From positions 1 to 64,000 of the forward strand of contig NZ_JAODBG010000011.1 of NCBI RefSeq assembly GCF_025463825.1: a stretch of 64,000 nt of DNA. The letters are read 5' to 3'. Under the pieces are notes generated by a model that saw only the letters and a program-made list of their open reading frames with translations, was not told the origin of the DNA and made no database searches. The position numbers were made by a program, and so were the translations under genes. Source of the DNA: Cryobacterium sp. (lineage in GTDB: Bacteria; Actinomycetota; Actinomycetes; Actinomycetales; Microbacteriaceae). Of the stretch, positions 9,287 through 20,509 are shown one piece after another; position 1 is the first letter of the stretch; every line of letters starts with the position of its first letter.

Positions 9287-10057
9287 TCAGAAGACCGTGA
9301 CGCCGAGCAGCGTACCGACCAGCCAGGTCACGGCCAGCGCGGCCGCGCCGCCGAGCACCACGCGGATGGTCGCGCGGGCGATGCGGCTACCACCCAGGCT
9401 CGCGCCGAGGGCGCCGGTGGCGCCGAGGGCCACCAGCACGGCCAGGAAGGTGACCGGTACCCGGATCGTGTCCGGCGGCAGCAGGATCGCCAGCAGCGGC
9501 AGGATCGCGCCGAGCGTGAACGCCAGCGCCGAGGCCCCGGCGGCGTGCCACGGGTTGGCCACTTCCTCTTCGGCGATGTTGAGCTCGAGGGAAAGGTGGG
9601 CCCTGAGGGCATCCTTCTCGGTCAGTTCGATGGCCACCTGGCGCGCGGTGGCCGGTGCGAGCCCGCGCTCCTCGTAGAGGCCGGTGAGCACGTCGAGTTC
9701 GCCTGCGGGATCGTCGCGCAACTCGCGCTTCTGCTTCTCGATCATCGCGTGCTGGCTGTCGCTCTGGCTGCTGACCGAGACATATTCCCCGAGCGCCATG
9801 GAGATGGCGCCGCCGACGAGGCCGGCCGCTCCGGCCGCCACGATGGCGGGCGTGGAGCCGCCGGCGCCGGCGACACCGACCACGATCGCCGCGACGGAGA
9901 CGATGCCGTCGTTGGCCCCGAGCACGCCGGCGCGCAGCCAGTTGAGCCGGCTTGCCAGGCTGGTCGAGAGCGCGGTGGGGGTCGGAGCGACGGTGGTCGC
10001 CGCATCCGCCGAGCGGGTCGTCGCGGACCCGAAGAAGGGGGTCGAGAGGATGGCCAT
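9287..10057 (-). CDS. VIT1/CCC1-family Fe2+/Mn2+ transporter
   Basis: 256 residues. The family signature is clear: NWLRAGVLGANDGIVS in the first helix, then GGAISMALGEYVSVSSQSD, a charged cytoplasmic helical region (about residues 105-165), and three C-terminal helices. Family members move ferrous iron or manganese out of the cytosol, into vacuoles in yeast and plants and across the plasma membrane in bacteria. The ~35 residues before the conserved part are weakly conserved. A TACAGT hexamer ends six bases before the ATG, suggesting leaderless translation. Two iron-box-like sites lie upstream. Confidence 0.87.
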   Translation of the reverse strand: MAILSTPFFGSATTRSADAATTVAPTPTALSTSLASRLNWLRAGVLGANDGIVSVAAIVVGVAGAGGSTPAIVAAGAAGLVGGAISMALGEYVSVSSQSDSQHAMIEKQKRELRDDPAGELDVLTGLYEERGLAPATARQVAIELTEKDALRAHLSLELNIAEEEVANPWHAAGASALAFTLGAILPLLAILLPPDTIRVPVTFLAVLVALGATGALGASLGGSRIARATIRVVLGGAAALAVTWLVGTLLGVTVF

Positions 10058-10147
10058 AGAGTCACTGTAGGCACCTCTGCGCGGCCCCGCTAGCGTGGCG
10101 AGCCTAGCCTAATCTGCCTGGTCAGAGCATGGAAAGGCTAACCTAAT
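10058..10147 (-). promoter_or_regulatory. VIT promoter with two DtxR/IdeR-like iron boxes
   Basis: On the minus strand TTAGGTTAGCCT (10146-10135) matches the first 12 bases of the DtxR/IdeR consensus, and TTAGGCTAGGCT (10112-10101) is a second weaker copy 34 bp away, about three helical turns. The -10-like TACAGT is at 10069-10064, six bases before the ATG. Upstream iron boxes at an iron-export or storage gene would suit activation by metal-loaded DtxR rather than repression. Confidence 0.55.
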
Positions 10148-10190
10148 CGGCCCGCCGCAACGCCAGAATCGCGAGCGGGTCGAGGCGCGG

Positions 10191-11027
10191 TCAGCGTCGC
10201 CCGACGAAGGTGTCCATCGACGTGTAGACGCCGAACACCCGGCCGGCCACGGCATCCCAGGCCGCCAGCGGCAGCAGGCCGCGGAGCTTCTTCGAGAACC
10301 CCACGGTCCACGGCATCAGCAGCTGGGGCGAGCCGGCGAGCATGGCCCGCCAGACCCGGTTCACCACGTACTCCGGCGTCATCACCGGGGTGAACAGCGG
10401 CCCGCGGGCGCCGTCGAACATGCCCGTGGAAATGTAGCTGGGGGCGATCGTGCTCACCCGCACGTAGTCGAAGCCCTGTTGTTCCAGCTCGAGGCGTAAC
10501 GAATCGCTCCACGCGATCACGGCCGCTTTCGACGCCGCGTACACGCTCATCCGCGGGTTGGACAGCATCCCCGCGGCGGAGGCGATGTTGACGATGCGGG
10601 ACTCACGGTAGGGGTTGCGCATCATGGCGGGCAGGAACTCGCGGGTGATGTACATCGGTGCGAGCGCATTGATCTGCATGGTGGAGCGGGTGTCGTCGCC
10701 GTTGTCGTGCTCCCAGAAGAATGAGCCGCGGACGATGCCGGCGTTATTGATCACGATGTCGGGGTTACCCACCTCGGTGCGCACCCGCTGCGCGGTCTGC
10801 GCGATGGCGCCCAGGTCGGCGATGTCCACAACGTATGGGGCGATCTGCGTCACGCCGTTGGAGCGCTCGGTGAGGATCGCGGCGGTGTTGGAGAGGCTCG
10901 CGGCGTCGCGGTCCCAGAGGATCACGGCCGCCGCACCCTCGGCGACGGCGCGCTCGGCGTAGAGGCGGCCCATGCCCATGGCGGCGCCGGTGATCAGCAC
11001 GCGGGCTCCGGAAACGGTTCGAGTCAT
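10191..11027 (-). CDS. Short-chain dehydrogenase/reductase (SDR)
   Basis: 278 residues with a classical Rossmann fold: TGAAMGMG at about residues 13-20 (NAD(P) binding), NNAG near 93, a catalytic Ser in NIASAAG near 149 and YAASK near 160-164. The C-terminal ~70 residues are hydrophobic and may touch the membrane, as in retinol or long-chain-alcohol dehydrogenase-like SDRs. The substrate is unknown. The gene is divergent from the ABC importer across 277 bp in which I see no convincing regulatory element. Confidence 0.85.
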   Translation of the reverse strand: MTRTVSGARVLITGAAMGMGRLYAERAVAEGAAAVILWDRDAASLSNTAAILTERSNGVTQIAPYVVDIADLGAIAQTAQRVRTEVGNPDIVINNAGIVRGSFFWEHDNGDDTRSTMQINALAPMYITREFLPAMMRNPYRESRIVNIASAAGMLSNPRMSVYAASKAAVIAWSDSLRLELEQQGFDYVRVSTIAPSYISTGMFDGARGPLFTPVMTPEYVVNRVWRAMLAGSPQLLMPWTVGFSKKLRGLLPLAAWDAVAGRVFGVYTSMDTFVGRR

Positions 11028-11304
11028 AGGTCAATCATCGCAAGTCCCGGCCGGGAGTGGTCACGGCACACGGGTGGCGCCCGGGCACGCGTTACGCGCG
11101 GCGGCACCTGTACGTACCCGCGCCGGCAGGATCAGCTCGTGCCGCGACCGGGCGGATGCCGATACACCACCGCCGTCCGGGCCGCACCTGTCGGGCCCCG
11201 CCCGGCTCCTATTGCTACGTTACGTTTCATCGTGAGGTGCGTCCTCGTGGCCGGCTGGGTACCGTCGAGGAAAGTCATTCCCCGACTACCCGATCGGCAG
11301 CCCC

Positions 11305-12299
11305 ATGTCCGCCTCCCCCGCAACGCGCACCGTAGTCCGCCCGGCCACGGCAGCCGCTGATGCCGCCCGGACCGGGCGCGCCGGCGAACCCACGGGCACG
11401 GATGCGGCCTTCGCCGTGGAGTTCGCGGGCCTCGGCCGCACCTTCGCGGCCGCCCCCGGCCGCCGCCGGTCCCGCGCCACTGCTGCCGGCACCTCCCCCG
11501 CGACCGCGGGCATCGAGGCAGCGCGGCCGGTGCTGCGCGACGTGTCGATCACCGTGCATCCGGGCGAGGTCCTGGCCATCCTGGGCACCAGCGGCTGCGG
11601 CAAGTCCACCCTGCTGCGCATCGCCGGCGGGCTGGACTCCCCAGCGCCGGTTCGGTGCAGATCGACGGCTCCGCCGTCACCGACTTCGACACCCGTTGCG
11701 CCGTCGGCTTCCAGGAGCCACGACTCCTGCCGTGGCGCACCGTGGCCGACAACGTCGCCCTCGGCCTGCCGCGCGGCACCGCCAGGGACGCCGGCCGCGC
11801 CCGCGTCGCCGAACTGCTCGAGCTCGTTGGCCTGACCACTTTCGCCGAGCACCGGCCGTCCGCGATCTCGGGCGGAATGGCCCAGCGCGCCTCGCTCGCC
11901 CGGGCCCTGGCCCGCAAACCCGGCGTGCTGCTCCTCGACGAACCGTTCGGCGCCCTGGATGCCCTCACCCGGCTCAAGATGCAGGACTTGCTGCTCGACG
12001 TGCACGCCGCCGCGCCCACCACGGTGCTGCTCGTCACCCACGACGTCGACGAGGCGCTGCAACTGGCCGACCGGATCATCCTGCTCGGCCAGGAGCCGGC
12101 GGCCACCGCCGGCGGCGCCCGCCCGCCCGGCGCCACCATCGTGCAGGAGATCAGCGTGCCCGGCGCCCGCCCCCGCGACCGCGGCTCAGCGGAACTCGCC
12201 GAGCTGCGCGGGCGCCTGCTCGCAGGGCTCGGCATCGACCGGCACGGCGACGCGCGGGGCACCGCCACGGGCACCACCATCCCGCACTTCCCCTACTGA
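11305..12299 (+). CDS. ssuB: ABC importer ATPase, SsuB/TauB type (frameshifted)
   Basis: Two frames together encode one nitrate/sulfonate/taurine-type ATPase. Frame 1 (from 11305) gives a ~45-residue low-complexity extension and the Walker [10 protein letters not shown]. The second frame (from about 11640) gives the Q-loop, the signature SGGMAQR, Walker B VLLLDEPF and the switch His in VTHDVDEA. Adding one C to the C-run near 11640 restores [16 protein letters not shown], so this is a one-base deletion, either a sequencing error or an inactivating mutation. The binding protein and permease follow, making a complete ssuBAC-like set. Confidence 0.8.
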
Positions 12300-12427
12300 C
12301 GCATCCGCTCCGCCTCGCTCGCACAGCCCGACCGTGCGCCGGTTTCACCGCTTCATCGCAACACATCCACAGCATGGATACCCGCTCCACCACCCGCGCC
12401 CAGCCCGCATCCAACGAGAGACTCGCC

Positions 12428-13477
12428 ATGAAGAATCGTTTCACCGCCACCGCCCTGATCGCGTCGGCCGCGACCGCCGCCCTGCTGCTCACCGGCTGCG
12501 TCGCCGGCGAGAACCAGCCCGCAGCGGATGCCGCCGCCGACACCGACGACACCGCCGGCGTGGTCACCGAGGGCGGCACCCTCAACATCGATTTCGCCAC
12601 CTACAACCCGCTCAGCCTGGTGATCAAGGACCAGGGCTGGCTCGAGGAGGCCCTCGCCGACCAGGACATCACCGTCAACTGGGTGCAGTCCGCCGGTTCG
12701 AACAAGGCCAACGAGGCCCTGCGCGCCAACGCCATCGACGTGGGCTCGACCGCCGGCTCTGCCGCCCTGCTGGCGCGCTCGAACGGGTCGCCCATCCAGG
12801 TCATCGACATCTACTCCCAGCCGGAGTGGGCCGCTCTCGTCGTGCCGGAGGGCTCGGCGATCACCTCCGTCGAGGACCTCAAGGGCAAGCAGGTCGCCGC
12901 CACCAAGGGCACCGACCCGTACTTCTTCCTCCTGCAGTCCCTCGAGGAAGCCGGCCTCACCGAGAAGGACGTCACCGTGCAGAACCTGCAGCACGCCGAC
13001 GGCTGGGCCGCCCTGCAGAACGGATCCGTCGATGCCTGGGCGGGCCTGGACCCGATCATGGGCGGCGCCGAAGCAGCCGGTGCGGAACTCGTCTACCGCA
13101 ACGTCGACTTCAACAGCTACGGCTTCCTGAATGCCACCGAAACGTTCCTCACCGAGAAGCCCGACGTGGCCCAAACCGTCGTCGACGTGTACGAGCACGC
13201 CCGTGCCTGGGCGTTGGAGAACGAGGACGAGACCATCGAGATCCTCGCCGAGGTCGCCGCCCTCGACCCCGCGGTCGCCGCCACGGTGATCACCGAGCGT
13301 TCCAACCTCGACGTCGACAACGTCCCCGGTGACGCCCAGCTCGACGTGCTCACGACCATCGGCCCGGTATTCGTCGAGACCGGTGACGTGCTCGAGCAGG
13401 GCCAGGTCGACGACGCGCTCGACACCATCATCAACGACACCTTCGCCAAGAACGCCGACCCGACGATCGTCGAGTAG
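12428..13477 (+). CDS. ssuA: Sulfonate-type substrate-binding lipoprotein
   Basis: 349 residues. The signal peptide ends in a lipobox, LLTGC (Cys about residue 25), so the protein is anchored outside the membrane by a lipid. The rest is a periplasmic-binding-protein type II fold of the NMT1/SsuA kind (aliphatic sulfonate, taurine or nitrate binding): a first lobe with WVQSAGSNKANEALRANAIDVG and a second with GKQVAATKGTDPYFFL. The acid-rich segment after the lipobox is a linker. No sulfonate monooxygenase gene is nearby, so the ligand is uncertain. Confidence 0.83.
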   Translation: MKNRFTATALIASAATAALLLTGCVAGENQPAADAAADTDDTAGVVTEGGTLNIDFATYNPLSLVIKDQGWLEEALADQDITVNWVQSAGSNKANEALRANAIDVGSTAGSAALLARSNGSPIQVIDIYSQPEWAALVVPEGSAITSVEDLKGKQVAATKGTDPYFFLLQSLEEAGLTEKDVTVQNLQHADGWAALQNGSVDAWAGLDPIMGGAEAAGAELVYRNVDFNSYGFLNATETFLTEKPDVAQTVVDVYEHARAWALENEDETIEILAEVAALDPAVAATVITERSNLDVDNVPGDAQLDVLTTIGPVFVETGDVLEQGQVDDALDTIINDTFAKNADPTIVE

Positions 13478-13560
13478 CCCCCGCGGATGCCGGGGTGGTC
13501 GCCGTCGCACCGCCCCGGCCTCACATTTCTCCGCACCCGCCCCGCACGAAAGGACAGCCG

Positions 13561-14367
13561 ATGACCGAGACCCTCGCCCCGAGCACGGCGCCCGCCGTGC
13601 GCCGCCCGCTCACCTCGCGCCGCGGAGTCCGCGTCGCCGGCGGACTGCTGTTGCCCGCGCTGATCCTCCTGGCCTGGCAACTGAGCAGCAGCCTGGGCCT
13701 CGTGACCGTGTCCCAGCTGCCGCCGCCGGCATCCGTCTGGGTCGCCGCGGTCGACCTGTTCGAACGGGGCCAGCTCACCCTGTACGTCGCCATCTCCACC
13801 CAGCGGGTTCTGATCGGCTTCGCCATCGGTGCCGCCCTTGGACTGGCCACCGGCGCCCTCGTCGGGCTCTCCCGCGCCGCCGACATCTTCTTCGCGCCCA
13901 CCCTCGGCGCCATCCGCGCGGTGCCGTCGCTGGCCTGGGTGCCGCTGCTGATCATCTGGCTGAAGATCGGCGAAGAGTCCAAGATCACGCTCATCGCCAT
14001 CGGCGCGTTCTTCCCCGTCTACACGACCGTGGCCCAGGCGCTTCGGCACGTGGACCGGCAGCTGGTGGAGGCCGGCCGCGCCTTCGGCCTGCGCGGCGTG
14101 CGGCTCTTCGGCGCGGTGCAGCTGCCGGCCGTCATTCCGTCGGTCATTTCCGGGCTGCGTCTCGCGCTCGCCCAGGCCTGGCTGTTCCTGGTGGCGGCGG
14201 AATTGATCGCCGCCTCGATGGGCCTGGGCTTCTTGCTCTCGGATTCGGGCAACAACGGCCGGGTGGACCGCATCCTGCTGGCCATCATCCTGCTCGCACT
14301 GCTCGGCAAGTCCACCGATGCCATCCTGGGCGTCTTCGAAAAGTGGGCCATCAAGAAGTGGGCCTGA
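13561..14367 (+). CDS. ssuC: Sulfonate-type ABC permease
   Basis: 268 residues with about six membrane helices (BPD_transp_1 fold). The EAA loop that docks the ATPase is at about 163-185 (EAGRAFGLRG...QLPAVIPSVISGL). The start at 13561 follows a clear ribosome site (GAAAGGA), which is why longer in-frame starts were rejected. It is the third gene of the ssuBAC-like unit and shows no damage. Confidence 0.87.
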   Translation: MTETLAPSTAPAVRRPLTSRRGVRVAGGLLLPALILLAWQLSSSLGLVTVSQLPPPASVWVAAVDLFERGQLTLYVAISTQRVLIGFAIGAALGLATGALVGLSRAADIFFAPTLGAIRAVPSLAWVPLLIIWLKIGEESKITLIAIGAFFPVYTTVAQALRHVDRQLVEAGRAFGLRGVRLFGAVQLPAVIPSVISGLRLALAQAWLFLVAAELIAASMGLGFLLSDSGNNGRVDRILLAIILLALLGKSTDAILGVFEKWAIKKWA

Positions 14368-14390
14368 CCGCGAGCTGACGGCTCGGGTTG

Positions 14391-14428
14391 ATGCTCGCGG
14401 CACCTGAAAATGCTCGCGGCACGCGAAA
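14391..14428 (+). repeat. Two 19-bp direct repeats in the ssuC-acs gap
   Basis: ATGCTCGCGGCACCTGAAA (14391-14409) is followed directly by ATGCTCGCGGCACGCGAAA (14410-14428), differing at two positions. The 274-bp gap is unusually rich in A-runs for this genome. It also holds the hairpin listed at 14456-14479. Confidence 0.6.
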
Positions 14429-14455
14429 AAGCGCCGAATATCGCCTGCCGCCACG

Positions 14456-14479
14456 TTTTTCGCACGCCACGACGAAAAA
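14456..14479 (+). terminator. A/T-armed hairpin after the ABC importer operon
   Basis: TTTTTCG (14456-14462) pairs with CGAAAAA (14473-14479) across a 10-base loop. The position downstream of ssuC suits a terminator or an acs leader structure; the stem is weak. Confidence 0.3.
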
Positions 14480-14641
14480 GGGCGCGCGCAGGGCAGGGCG
14501 CACGGGCCGGGAGCAAATCCGCGGCTCCACCTGGCCGCGCAGGTTACGCCGCGTTTCGCTCTGCCCTGCAGCGGATGCGCCTGCTGCGTAGCGTGAAACG
14601 TGCCCGTCAGCCCCATCCCGAACCACACCCGGAGTGTGCCC

Positions 14642-16744
<2,103 letters not shown>

Positions 16745-16781
16745 CGACCCACGCCCGATTCCGACACAACTGTTGCCCGTG

Positions 16782-16819
16782 CGGACAATTGGTCCCGGCA
16801 TACCGGGCGCAAATGTCCG
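16782..16819. terminator. Nested bidirectional hairpin between acsA and a convergent gene
   Basis: An outer stem CGGACAATTG / CAAATGTCCG (16782-16791 with 16810-16819, one mismatch) encloses the perfect inner stem CCCGG-CATA-CCGGG (16794-16807). It sits between convergent stops and can terminate both transcripts; no U-tract follows. Confidence 0.6.
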
Positions 16820-16831
16820 ATTCGGGAACAG

Positions 16832-17686
16832 TCACGGGGGCGGCGGGGGCGCAGAGGCGCGGCGGCGGCGCTCGCAGGAGACGTAGAGGGTGACGTAGGC
16901 CACGAAGGACACGCACAGCCCCGCCACCACGGGAACGGCGCTCGGCCCGGTCAGGGCGTCCCGGCCCAGCAGCAGGGCCAGGAGGATGAAGACGAGGCTG
17001 AGGATCTGCGCCTGGAACAGCTGCCGGAACGCGCTCCACCGGGCGTCGCGGATCATCCACAGGTTGACCATGCCGGGCAGGGTGAGCACCGCGCCCACCA
17101 CCCGGGCGGTCAGCGGGGTGAGCTCCCACGCCCACCACGGGCCGAACTGCCCGGGGAAGAGGAACAGCGTCAGTCCCGCGGCAAGCGCCGCCAGCCCCAC
17201 GATCACCGACACCGCCCGCACCGCGCCGGGCAGCAGGTAGTCCCGTTCCTCCGGCCGGCCGTCATCCAGGCCCCGGTGCATCCCGAGCACCGCGGCCGAG
17301 ACGAACGGCGTTGTGGCGTACAGCGTCGCCCAGACGGCGAGGATGACCGTGCCGTGGTGGAACCGGTCCCAGTGCAGGAGGGTGGCCAGGCCCAGCAGCA
17401 CCGCGAACACCAGAACGGCATTGAACCCGCGATGCACCCGGTGCCACCGGGTCTCCCGTGCCACCCGGGCGAAGAACCAGATGCCGCCGATGTAGGCGCA
17501 GGCCAGGAACAGGGCGGTGAGCGGCGGCGCGATGGTCCAGGCGAACAGCACATCGGTGCGGGTGGGGAAGCCGTACAGCAGCACCACCGCCACCGCGAGG
17601 AACGGCAGCAACAGCACGCCGACCCAGCGGGCGAACCCGTGCAGCCTGTCGGAGCCCTGCCGGGGCACCGTCGCCGACCGGGTCAC
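16832..17686 (-). CDS. Unrecognised integral membrane protein coupled to a DUF4062-STAND gene
   Basis: 284 residues with about seven to eight hydrophobic helices separated by short polar loops; the C-terminal tail is basic then proline-rich (CERRRRASAPPPPP). I do not recognise the family. The GTG start overlaps the TGA stop of the DUF4062-STAND gene (GTGA), so the two are translationally coupled and probably act together. It could be a membrane anchor or effector for that protein, or only a housekeeping neighbour. Codon usage looks like the surroundings. Confidence 0.7.
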   Translation of the reverse strand: MTRSATVPRQGSDRLHGFARWVGVLLLPFLAVAVVLLYGFPTRTDVLFAWTIAPPLTALFLACAYIGGIWFFARVARETRWHRVHRGFNAVLVFAVLLGLATLLHWDRFHHGTVILAVWATLYATTPFVSAAVLGMHRGLDDGRPEERDYLLPGAVRAVSVIVGLAALAAGLTLFLFPGQFGPWWAWELTPLTARVVGAVLTLPGMVNLWMIRDARWSAFRQLFQAQILSLVFILLALLLGRDALTGPSAVPVVAGLCVSFVAYVTLYVSCERRRRASAPPPPP

Positions 17687-20331
17687 TCGGTGTCTCCGGA
17701 TGCGCTCAGCCCCTCACCGAACAGGTCCACGGCACCGCCCTTCACCGGCGGCAACGCGTATGCCACCGCGGCGCGCACCCCCAAGTGCCGGCCCTCCCCC
17801 ACACCCGTGGCGAATTGGGCCCCGAGCGGCCCGCCCTGCAACGGGCCGACCCAGGCGCGGTGGAACGAGATCGACGGGGCGTTGTGCAGGCCGCTCTGCT
17901 CCCGCACCGACTGCGACGCACCGAACAGGCGACCGGCCCGCAGCACGTCGCCGGCCTGCGCGGCGACGGCGGTCATCGCCTCCAGCCCGTACGCGACGCC
18001 CTCGTCGTGGCCCAGGTCCCGCGACAGCACCAGGGCATCCTCGAACTGCGCGGTGGCCGCCGGCACATCACCCAGGAGCAGGTGCGCCCAGCCGCAGTGG
18101 TGCAGTGCGATCGCGGCGCCGAGCTTGTCCTTCTGGCGCAGCGTCAGCGCCAGGCTCTCCTCGAACCGGTTGAGGGCACTCGTCAGCTTCTGCTGCAGGA
18201 CGGCCGCCAGCCCCAGCGACACGAGCGCCATCGCCTCCCCCCACCGGTCGTCGGCCCCCCGGAACAGGTGCACGCTGGTCTCCAGCACGGACTCGGCCTC
18301 CCCGGCGTCGCCGCGCTCCAGCGCGGCCAGGGCCACCGACACCAGCGTCAGCGCCTGCGCGCGCGGCAGGCCCTCCTGTGCGAACAGCTCGGCGCTCTCG
18401 GTGAGGGTCTGGGTGATCCCGTCCACCGGGTCCTGCCAGAACCGGATGGCGCCGGTGAAGTACAGCGCCCGGGCTCGCGCGGCCGGCGACAGCGGGGCAT
18501 CCGCCGCCAAGACTTCCTCCATCCAGCCGCGCACCTCGCCCAGGTGCCCGCCGATCCACCAGTACAGGTACAGCGACCAGGCGAACACCGTCGCACTCTC
18601 CCAGTCCCCCGTGTCGAGGTAGAACCGTTCCGCCGCACGCAGGTTCTCACGGTCGTCGACGAGCCTGGACATCCATTCGACCTGTTGTTCCCCGTCCAGC
18701 AGCCGGTCGGCGTTGGCGGCGACCCGCAGGTAGTGCGCGGCGTGCGCCCGGCGCAGGTCGTCGAGGGTGCCGGAAGCCTCCAGCTGCTCGAGCGCGTACT
18801 CGCGCACGGTCGCGAGCATCGTGAAGTAGGTCTGCCGGGGCCGTTCCTCCTGCCGCACCAGGCTGCTGTCCACGAGCACACCGAGCATGCTCAGCACGTC
18901 GGGGCCGTCGCCCGCGCAGATGCTCTCCACCGCTTCAAGGGTGAACCCGCCCACGAAAACTCCCAGCCGGGCGAGCAGCCGGTGTTCCTCGTCGCCGAGC
19001 AGCTGGGTGCTCCATTCGATGGTGCGGCGGAGGGTCTGTTGCCGGGCAGGCAGGTCGGTCATGCCGCCGGAGAGCAGCGGCAGGCGGCGATCCAGCCGGG
19101 CGAGCATCAGGTCGGGTGAGAGCAGCCGGATGCGCGCGGCCGCGAGCTCCAGCGCCAGCGGCACACCGTCGAGCGCGGCGCAGATCCGCACTACCGCCTC
19201 CACGTTCGCGGCGGTCAACTCGAAATCGGGCCGCACCGCCCGGGACCGCTCCACGAACAGGGTCACCGCCGGCGAGCGCCGCGCCGCGGTGAGAGGCACC
19301 GACCCGGGCCGGTCGTCGCCGTTGGTGTGCGGTTGGGCGAGCGGGCCGAGCTCGCAGTTGTGCTCACCGTTGACCCGTAGCAGTGCCCGGCTGGTGACGA
19401 GCACGTTCAGGCCGGGCAGGGCGGCCAGCAGCCGGGTCACCACGGAGCCGGCGGGCAGCACCTGCTCGAAGTTGTCCAGCACCAGCAGCACCCGGCGGTT
19501 GCGCAGGGCGATGACGAGCTTGTCCTCCACCGGGCCGTCGCCGGTGTTGCGCACCCCGAGGGTCTGCGCGATCGCGGTGGCCACGTTCGCCGGGTCCTGC
19601 ACCGGGGCGAGGTCCACGAAGTACACACCGTCCGGGTACTCCAGCGCCAGGTCCTCGCCCACATCGATCGCCAGCCGGGTCTTGCCCATCCCGCCGGGCC
19701 CGGTCACCGTCACCAGGCGCACGGCCTCCCGGGCCAGGGTGCGCTTGAGGCCGGCAACCTCCCTCGACCGCCCGATCAGCTCGGTGACCGGCGACGGAAA
19801 GGTGCTCAGCGCCTCGTCGGCCGGGGCCGCCGGGGCGGGCGCGGCGGCGGCGCTGGCGGCGAACCGCTCGGCCAGCAGGATGGCGAGGTCCGCTTCGAGC
19901 AGCCCGGTGAGCGCATCCGCGTCGGGGAAATACTTGAACGAGGCGGTGTCGTCGGTGCGGATTCGGTCGAGCAGTTCGGTCAACCGGGGTTCGCGCTCCC
20001 CCTCCGTCTCGCGGATGTAGATCAGTTTGGGCAGCGCCCCGGACAGGGTGAACTCGTCCTCCAACCCGGAGACGCTCTCGCCCGGCGCCACCCAGCCGTA
20101 CCGGTCGCCGTAGATGCCCACGAAGATGTTGCTCTGCTCCAGATAGGCCCGGTAGAGGTCCCGCGGCGGATGCGGCCGGGCGCCGAGCTCGAACATCACC
20201 GGGGCCAGGTGCAGCCGTTCCACCGCGGTCCGGGCGCTCTTGCGCTCAGCGGCCAGTTCCCTCAGCGTCGAGCTGATGAACACGCGCAGCTTCTGGTCGG
20301 GGGTGCGGATAGCCGATGACAGCCCGGTCAT
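17683..20331 (-). CDS. DUF4062 - STAND NTPase - TPR protein
   Basis: 882 residues. Residues ~14-100 form a DUF4062 domain (RVFISSTLRELAAER ... NIFVGIYGDRYGWV). A ~35-residue Ala/Pro linker leads to a STAND/NB-ARC-like ATPase: Walker A GPGGMGKT (~211-218), Walker B VLLVLDNFE (~281-289), an arm region with GVPLALELAAARI, then a winged-helix part. About residues 545-845 are helical TPR-like repeats. There is no DNA-binding C-terminus as in LuxR/AfsR-type regulators. STAND proteins are switches that oligomerise when the repeat region senses a ligand; DUF4062 would be the output or signalling module. Function is unproven. Confidence 0.8.
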   Translation of the reverse strand: MTGLSSAIRTPDQKLRVFISSTLRELAAERKSARTAVERLHLAPVMFELGARPHPPRDLYRAYLEQSNIFVGIYGDRYGWVAPGESVSGLEDEFTLSGALPKLIYIRETEGEREPRLTELLDRIRTDDTASFKYFPDADALTGLLEADLAILLAERFAASAAAAPAPAAPADEALSTFPSPVTELIGRSREVAGLKRTLAREAVRLVTVTGPGGMGKTRLAIDVGEDLALEYPDGVYFVDLAPVQDPANVATAIAQTLGVRNTGDGPVEDKLVIALRNRRVLLVLDNFEQVLPAGSVVTRLLAALPGLNVLVTSRALLRVNGEHNCELGPLAQPHTNGDDRPGSVPLTAARRSPAVTLFVERSRAVRPDFELTAANVEAVVRICAALDGVPLALELAAARIRLLSPDLMLARLDRRLPLLSGGMTDLPARQQTLRRTIEWSTQLLGDEEHRLLARLGVFVGGFTLEAVESICAGDGPDVLSMLGVLVDSSLVRQEERPRQTYFTMLATVREYALEQLEASGTLDDLRRAHAAHYLRVAANADRLLDGEQQVEWMSRLVDDRENLRAAERFYLDTGDWESATVFAWSLYLYWWIGGHLGEVRGWMEEVLAADAPLSPAARARALYFTGAIRFWQDPVDGITQTLTESAELFAQEGLPRAQALTLVSVALAALERGDAGEAESVLETSVHLFRGADDRWGEAMALVSLGLAAVLQQKLTSALNRFEESLALTLRQKDKLGAAIALHHCGWAHLLLGDVPAATAQFEDALVLSRDLGHDEGVAYGLEAMTAVAAQAGDVLRAGRLFGASQSVREQSGLHNAPSISFHRAWVGPLQGGPLGAQFATGVGEGRHLGVRAAVAYALPPVKGGAVDLFGEGLSASGDTE

Positions 20332-20442
20332 GGGGGCTCCTGCTCACGAAACGGTCAGGGATGAAGCGGCCGTCCGCGCGCGGGCGGCTGGGACTCTACG
20401 CCGAAAGTACCCGGATTCGCGCGCTCCCGCACCGTCCAACGT

Positions 20443-20507
20443 CTCGCGAAAGCGGTCCAGTGGCGGCTTCCGCCCCGGTGACGCAGCATCGTGACCGCTT
20501 TCGCGAG
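20443..20507 (-). terminator. 15-bp perfect inverted repeat with an inner hairpin
   Basis: CTCGCGAAAGCGGTC (20443-20457) and GACCGCTTTCGCGAG (20493-20507) are exact complements around a 35-base loop; the loop holds a second hairpin, GGCGG-CTT-CCGCC (20462-20474). It starts three bases past the hydrolase stop (minus strand), as expected of a terminator, but has no U-tract. The DUF4062 gene begins about 110 bp further on. Confidence 0.6.
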
Positions 20508-20509
20508 GT

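Noticed and set aside
11028-11304. SAM or other sulfur riboswitch upstream of the ssuBAC-like operon.
   Set aside because: No consensus core or convincing stem set; only a few short GC palindromes such as CCCGGCCGGG.
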